Shown here piece after piece: positions 59,460 through 64,000 of a DNA stretch of 64,000 nucleotides. The translations under genes were made by a program, and so were the position numbers. The first letter of the stretch is position 1, and each line of letters starts with the position of its first letter. Origin of the DNA: Sabethes cyaneus. Lineage: Eukaryota; Arthropoda; Insecta; Diptera; Culicidae. The notes beneath the pieces were generated by a model. The model did not search any database, was not told where the DNA came from, and worked only from the letters and a program-made list of their open reading frames with translations. The stretch is from assembly GCF_943734655.1 (NCBI RefSeq), contig NC_071355.1, positions 70,127,449 to 70,191,448 on the forward strand, written 5' to 3'.

Positions 59460-60160
59460 TTACTATTGATTTTCGACAGTGAGATGATAGATCTTGAAAC
59501 CAATTTTACAACTTGGATTTTTAAATACAAATAAACTTGGAGTTTATTTTTATTTAAAATAAAAATATTTAAAAAGATCCCACGAGTAACGTGAAAATCG
59601 AACCCAACTAACACTTGGATAAAAACTCGTTGTAGTTCGACGAAGGCCCCGTTTACTGCATAAGTTGCCCTTCTAAACGGCACTTGGAGGAACATTCTGT
59701 TACAAAGAGGTCGTGGTTGAGTCGTGGTACAACTCACCATCAGGGTATCAGCTACAAGGGTGGCTCGGCACAGATTGCTCCTGGTTGCGAGGGTGTTCAG
59801 CTCGATTAGTATTAGGCCTGCTTCATATCTTGGTAGCTGGAGCGGGTTGTTCCTCGGCAGACGACGGAGGGCGAATCGAATGAATTTGCGTTGTATTTTC
59901 TCTAACCGATCAACGCCCTAGCGATAATAGGGATTCCAGACCGTCAACCAATGTTCCAGCGATGAACGGACAAGCGCGCAGTACAAATTCTGTAAGCAAT
60001 GTATATCTGTGAAGCTTTTCGCGATTCTCGTAATCAGGACAAGACTGCGGGATGCTTTAGCAACGATGCAGTTCATGTGCTGCTTGTAGGTGAACTGTAA
60101 ATCAAGGAGCACTCCCAGGTACTTGATGCAGGGCTCTCTTTTACCCATCAAACAACTTTT
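59460..60160 (-). pseudogene. LINE RT C-terminal fragment
   Basis: Reading down from 60160: KREPCIKYLGVLLDLQFTYK, SFTDIHCLQNLYCALVRSSL and LTVWNPYYR, then after stops IRFALRRLP-type sequence, and near 59740-59460 VPFRRATYAVNGAFVELQRV. It is colinear with the C-terminal third of the LINE at 19560-22805. Together with 61976-62540 it probably represents one element interrupted by about 1.8 kb. Confidence 0.82.
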
Positions 60161-60164
60161 TTTC

Positions 60165-60950
60165 CATGTTAGGTGTTTTTATCACTGCGACCATTTGTTT
60201 GATCTATTGTGATATATCCCCGTTTTAATATAGCTGTATTGTCAAGATGACGCACCACTATCAGAAGCGATCGTCATTGTTTGACTAATAGCATCAAGCA
60301 ACTTGGTTTGTTTATTTCGGCTGCAGCTATCTCTCTCTCTCTGCGAAATTATATCCGCACGAAAAAGTTATATTTGACACCACATAAGAACATATAAGTA
60401 CCAAAGTGGGGGCAATATACGTGCAAAAAATTTCGATAATTCTATCTTGCATTCTATACAACAATTTTTGGAACACGCAACTCAATACTCCTCACCTCAA
60501 TATACGATTAAGATATGACTAAATATGATCTATTATACTGCTTTATAATTGACAACCATAAGTTGTATATAACGACACGCACAACTACAAAACAACTTAT
60601 TGTTGCAAGGTATGTACCAACTTAAACTCGAGGTTTACCCCTCTCATTTGATAGCAGTGCTGGGAACGCCTATCGACGTATCGCAGTGTTACCCTTGTCG
60701 ATGTCAAATAACGGCAGCTGCCATGACTGTCGGCATAGTGTATCGAACTGTCATAGGAGTAAGTCGTGCTCGTCTCCGATGCAGGATTAGCCAGTTTCCC
60801 TACGTCGGGTGATTTCACATCAGTAAGCGGATTTTACAATTGTATACTTCGCTTTAACATCTTCTCCTCTGTTGGGTACTCTTACCACTGTGTCCATTAT
60901 TTTGAACTATTGTGGTATGCTCCGTTTTATTATTTTACTATACACTTCAA
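60165..60950. repeat. Two direct copies of a short repeat around unassigned DNA
   Basis: 60165-60250 and 60868-60950 share the pattern TTATCACTGCGACCA, TTGATCTATTGTGATAT (second copy TTACCACTGTGTCCA, TTGAACTATTGTGGTAT) with each other and with 34945-35030. The sequence between has no recognised feature apart from a CT run near 60333. Confidence 0.4.
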
Positions 60951-61449
60951 GCTTACCTATCACTTATTGAGGAAGTGACAGGCTGGTAGCTGGAGCGAGA
61001 CATGTGCCAATCAGGGATGACTAGGTTTATGAACCTAGTTACCCTGATCGGCGACGCCAACCAGATCTCCCCTTTTTGAGATACTGCAGTTTGCGTACTA
61101 TTTGTGCTCCACGATTGCAGAGCAAGTGTTCCGAGGTTAAATATCATCTTGTACGAAATCGAGATTCTGAAGATGATATTTACTCGGACAATGTCCTGTC
61201 GCAAGACCGGTAAGCTTGCTGAGATTGAGACTCAGCAACTTTTGAGTAACCCTCATACTCGATGTTTTATATTTTTAGATTGTTTGAGCGATTGTACAGC
61301 CATCCTACTGGCCATAACTGTTCGGCTCTCCTTTTGTTTCAGCCCGCCCTCCAGTACACAGACAGAGATCAGGCAGAGTGAATCTCGACCCGTGAGTAGA
61401 GAGTTGGAGCCACATCTTCGTTTGTCAACTCACAACGAGTCGGCGTGCT
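60951..61449. other. Unassigned DNA with a small hairpin
   Basis: GACTAGGTTTATGAACCTAGTT (arms at about 61020-61027 and 61033-61040) forms a short hairpin. No gene supported. Confidence 0.4.
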
Positions 61450-61975
61450 ACGGATAGACGAGGATCAGGACTGAACCTCGGTTAGCGCATCGTTCAAGTC
61501 TTGTTCCACCCCTACTCTCCTCTCCACCTCATTCGTTTCTTTATTTTTCGGCAGAGAGAGTTTGCACGGTAAGAAATCGTCCACTGCATCAGTGACCGGC
61601 TTGATGTAGCAAGGGCAAATTGCTGTGGAGGGCGCCCTGGTACTCCACAGGCTCCGTTGCAGCGAGAGAATTTATAGAACCCCCTCCACCATTCATCCCT
61701 CGGCACGGGTCGCGTCACATCTTGAATTAGGGGTTTATCCATTCAAGTTTTTACATAATAGCCATGGATAACAGCTATTAGAACCATCTCCTTTACGGGC
61801 GTTGGATCCTCTGCTTTGGTTCCTGGGAGTCAAGAGAACCGTCCTGCAGACGAAGAGTTTACACTTCAGCCTTCGCATGAATGCCCCCGTCTCTGTCCGC
61901 ATACGACCCTAGTTTCCACCAGTTGTCCGATTTCCACTAAGGAACGTATCCCGGATGGTACCACGAGGAGGTAGA
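61450..61975 (-). mobile_element. RTE-like LINE 5' end fragment (probable)
   Basis: Read on the minus strand, the segment begins CTCTACCTCCTCGTGGTACC then ATCCGGGATACG. This matches the 5' start of the RTE-like LINE at 41430 (CCTACCTCCTCGTGGTACCA, GCCGGGATACG). The similarity beyond this motif is weak, so the 61450 boundary is arbitrary. Confidence 0.45.
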
Positions 61976-62540
61976 GATAGATCTTAAGATCATCTTGAGA
62001 GCAAAGGAAAGCCTGGGTTCTCGTAACGAAAAGTTTATATCGTTGAAGTATAACACGAGGATGAGCGAGCCCAGATGGCTGCCTTGTGAAATACCGGACG
62101 TAGCAATAAACTCACTGGATATTGATTTTAATTGCCAAATGGTGAATAGCCAAGTAGGAGTAGGGTGCCGCCAAGTCCCATCCTGTCGCGATTGGCAATC
62201 GCACTTTCATGATTTAACATATTAAAAACAGCAGAGAGGTCGGATTAGATTGCATCTGTTTGGAAACGTCTCGACATGGTATCCGTAGCATGAGTAGTAA
62301 ATGAAAGTAGGTTCGACGTAGCATGAATCCATATTGAGAATTTTCAATGAATTGCTTACAACGGTAGGATACTGTATCCAAAGTTACTTTTTCCCACATC
62401 GGATCTCGCACACAAAGCAGCGATACCTCGGTAATTAGCGATGTCATTTTTATCAACTTTCTTATAAACCATCGGATCAATGCCATTTTTATTCCCGTTT
62501 TGTCTCTGTACTTCATTGCTGAAGGTAGACCGAATTATCT
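61976..62540 (-). pseudogene. LINE RT fragment, N-terminal palm
   Basis: Minus-strand frames give DPMVYKKVDKN, IANYRG-type and IALLCA sequence (62400-62500), TNLLSFTTHATDTMS (62270-62330), then GISQGSHLGSLILVLYFNDI and REPRLSFA, ending just before the active-site aspartates. Stops and frame changes are present. It continues logically into 60160-59460. Confidence 0.75.
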
Positions 62541-62600
62541 CATTTGCTCGTTGAAGTATCTCTAGAACGCGTGCGGAACTGTTTTCAGTTTACTATGTAT

Positions 62601-64000
62601 ATAACGCTTTATAAACATGGCGGGGAAACGCTAGCAAAGGCTCTACACTGGGTTATTTCGAGGATTTTGGAGGAGGAAAAGCTACCGGAGGAATGGATGG
62701 AAGGAGTGGTTTGTCCCATCTACAAAAAGGGTGATCGGCTAGACTGCTGCAACTATCGTGGTATTACGCTGGTAAACGCCGCCTACAAGGTACTCTCCCA
62801 GATCCTGTTACGCCGGCTGTCACCGATAGCACAAGGTTTCGTAGGGAATTATCAGGCGGGTTTCATGGGGGCTCGCGCAACTACGGACCAAATGTTTACT
62901 ATCCGACAGATCTTGCAGAAATGTCGGGAGTACAACGTGCCCACGCATCACATCTTTATCGATTTCAAAGCAGCATACGATACAGTCGATCGAGACAAGC
63001 TATGGCAGATAATGCACGAATACGGTTTTCCGGACAAACTGACGCGACTGATCAGAGCTACATTGGATCGAGTGATGTGTTTCGTACGCATCTCTGGGAC
63101 ACTCTCGAGTCCCTTCGAGACGCGACGAGGGTTGAGACAAGATGACGGTCTATCCTGCATGCTGTTCAACATCGCTCTTGAGGGGGTGATCCGACGAGCG
63201 GGCATTGAAACGAGAGGCACGATTTTTACCAGGAGTAGCCAACTTCTAGGCTTTGCAGATGACTTCGATATCATAGCCAGGAACTTTGCGACGGCGGAGG
63301 CAATCTACGCCAGACTGAAAGCGGAGTCTAGGAGAATTGGGCTAAAAATAAATGCGTCGAAGACCAAATACATGAAAGGAAGAGGCTCAAAGAAAACAAA
63401 TGCGCTCCTCCCACGGACGGTAACCGTTGACGGCGACGAACTAGAAGTGGTAGAAGAGTTCGTGTATTTGGGATCGCTGGTGACCGCGGACAAGAACACT
63501 AGTAAGGAGATCCAGCGGCGCATCCAAGCGGGAAATCGGGCCTACTTTGCCCTTCGTAAAACGCTACGATCAGGAAGCATACGCCGCCGCACGAAGCTAA
63601 CAATGTACAAAACCATTATTAGACCGGTAGTTCTTTATGGACTTGAAGCCGTGACGCTGCTTACGGAGGACATACGCGCCCTTGCCGTGTTTGAGCGGAA
63701 AGTGCTGCGGACGATATTTGGCGGAGTACAAACTGAAAGCGGAGAGTGGCGGAGGCGAATGAATCACGAGCTACAGGCACTGCTTGGGGAGACTCCCATC
63801 GTACATCTAGCGAAAGTTAGCAGGCTACGGTGGGCCGGACACGTCGTAAGGATGCCGGACGACAGTGCGACCAAAACGGTCCTCTTCAACAACCCCACCG
63901 GCACCAGGAACAGGGGGGCCCAACGTGCACGATGGCTCGACCAGGTCGAAAGCGATTTGCGACTTCTGAGACGACTAGGAAATTGGCGACGAGTGGCCCA
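62601..64000 (+). mobile_element. RTE-like LINE, 5' truncated, intact RT frame to window end
   Basis: From about 62613 to 63998 one frame is open for 462 codons without stop or frameshift: LPEEWMEGVVCPIYKKGDRL, NYRGITLVNAAYKVLSQ, HIFIDFKAAYDTVDRDKLW (first catalytic Asp), RGLRQDDGLSCMLFNIALEG, LLGFADDFDIIAR (active site), INASKTKYM, VEEFVYLGSLVTAD, MYKTIIRPVVLYGLEA, LRTIFGGVQTESGEW, RLRWAGHVVRMPDD and ARWLDQVESDLRLL. The block normally GLRQGD reads RQDD. The endonuclease is missing, so it could not retrotranspose alone. The C-terminus and tail lie beyond the window. Confidence 0.88.

Overview
The window looks like nuclear DNA of a mosquito, probably a culicine such as Aedes or Culex. The supporting signs are an AT-rich, intron-dominated landscape crowded with non-LTR retrotransposon fragments, small inverted-repeat elements flanked by TA, and a DD37E-type mariner remnant, a group best known from mosquitoes. 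The species is inferred, not shown.

Only one ordinary host gene can be supported with confidence. Five plus-strand exons (39167-39283, 39453-39584, 39684-39943, 58072-58216, 58403-58552) join in phase, with consensus splice sites, into 268 codons of a FERM-domain protein resembling vertebrate FRMPD3/FRMPD4 (Preso) scaffold proteins. They cover the ubiquitin-like F1 lobe and most of the F2 lobe. Both ends of the gene lie outside the window or are unrecognised. Exons 3 and 4 are separated by an 18.1 kb intron stuffed with mobile elements. Two weaker candidate coding exons are noted: 2133-2244 on the minus strand (basic N-terminus, splice donor) and 8276-8421 on the plus strand (Ser/Arg-rich, possible donor).

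The rest is repeats. From left to right: a perfect 29-bp hairpin (431-510); purine-rich degenerate DNA (840-1680, 7160-7470); two copies of a 1.7-2.1 kb non-coding repeat with a palindromic 5' terminus (4545-6617 and 17036-18695); RTE-like scraps (9150-10265); a composite purine/TTTCAAGTCC element (10985-13885) carrying a 476-bp MITE; a tRNA-type SINE (about 18855-19075); a three-deep nest (19252-24250) holding a nearly complete LINE; LINE fragments (24262-26085); a TA-flanked 917-bp inverted-repeat element (28897-29813); a mariner remnant plus an inverted partial copy (30235-31990); LINE and RTE-like fragments (32470-34790); and a CTT microsatellite.

The large FRMPD-like intron holds a foldback repeat, a dead but nearly full-length RTE-like LINE (41430-44633), two further RTE-like fragments, a 1.1 kb inverted-repeat element inserted into the RT active-site codons of one of them, several MITEs, and an 880-bp uninterrupted GATA array. 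After exon 5 come minus-strand LINE pieces and, from 62601 to the window end, an RTE-like reverse transcriptase reading frame with no stop or frameshift.

I found no CRISPR array, rRNA, canonical tRNA or operon-like arrangement, and no convincing new multi-gene system. The most distinctive signals are the repeat architectures: the composite purine/TTTCAAG repeat family, the GATA array, the nested hairpin elements and the insertion into the RT active site.
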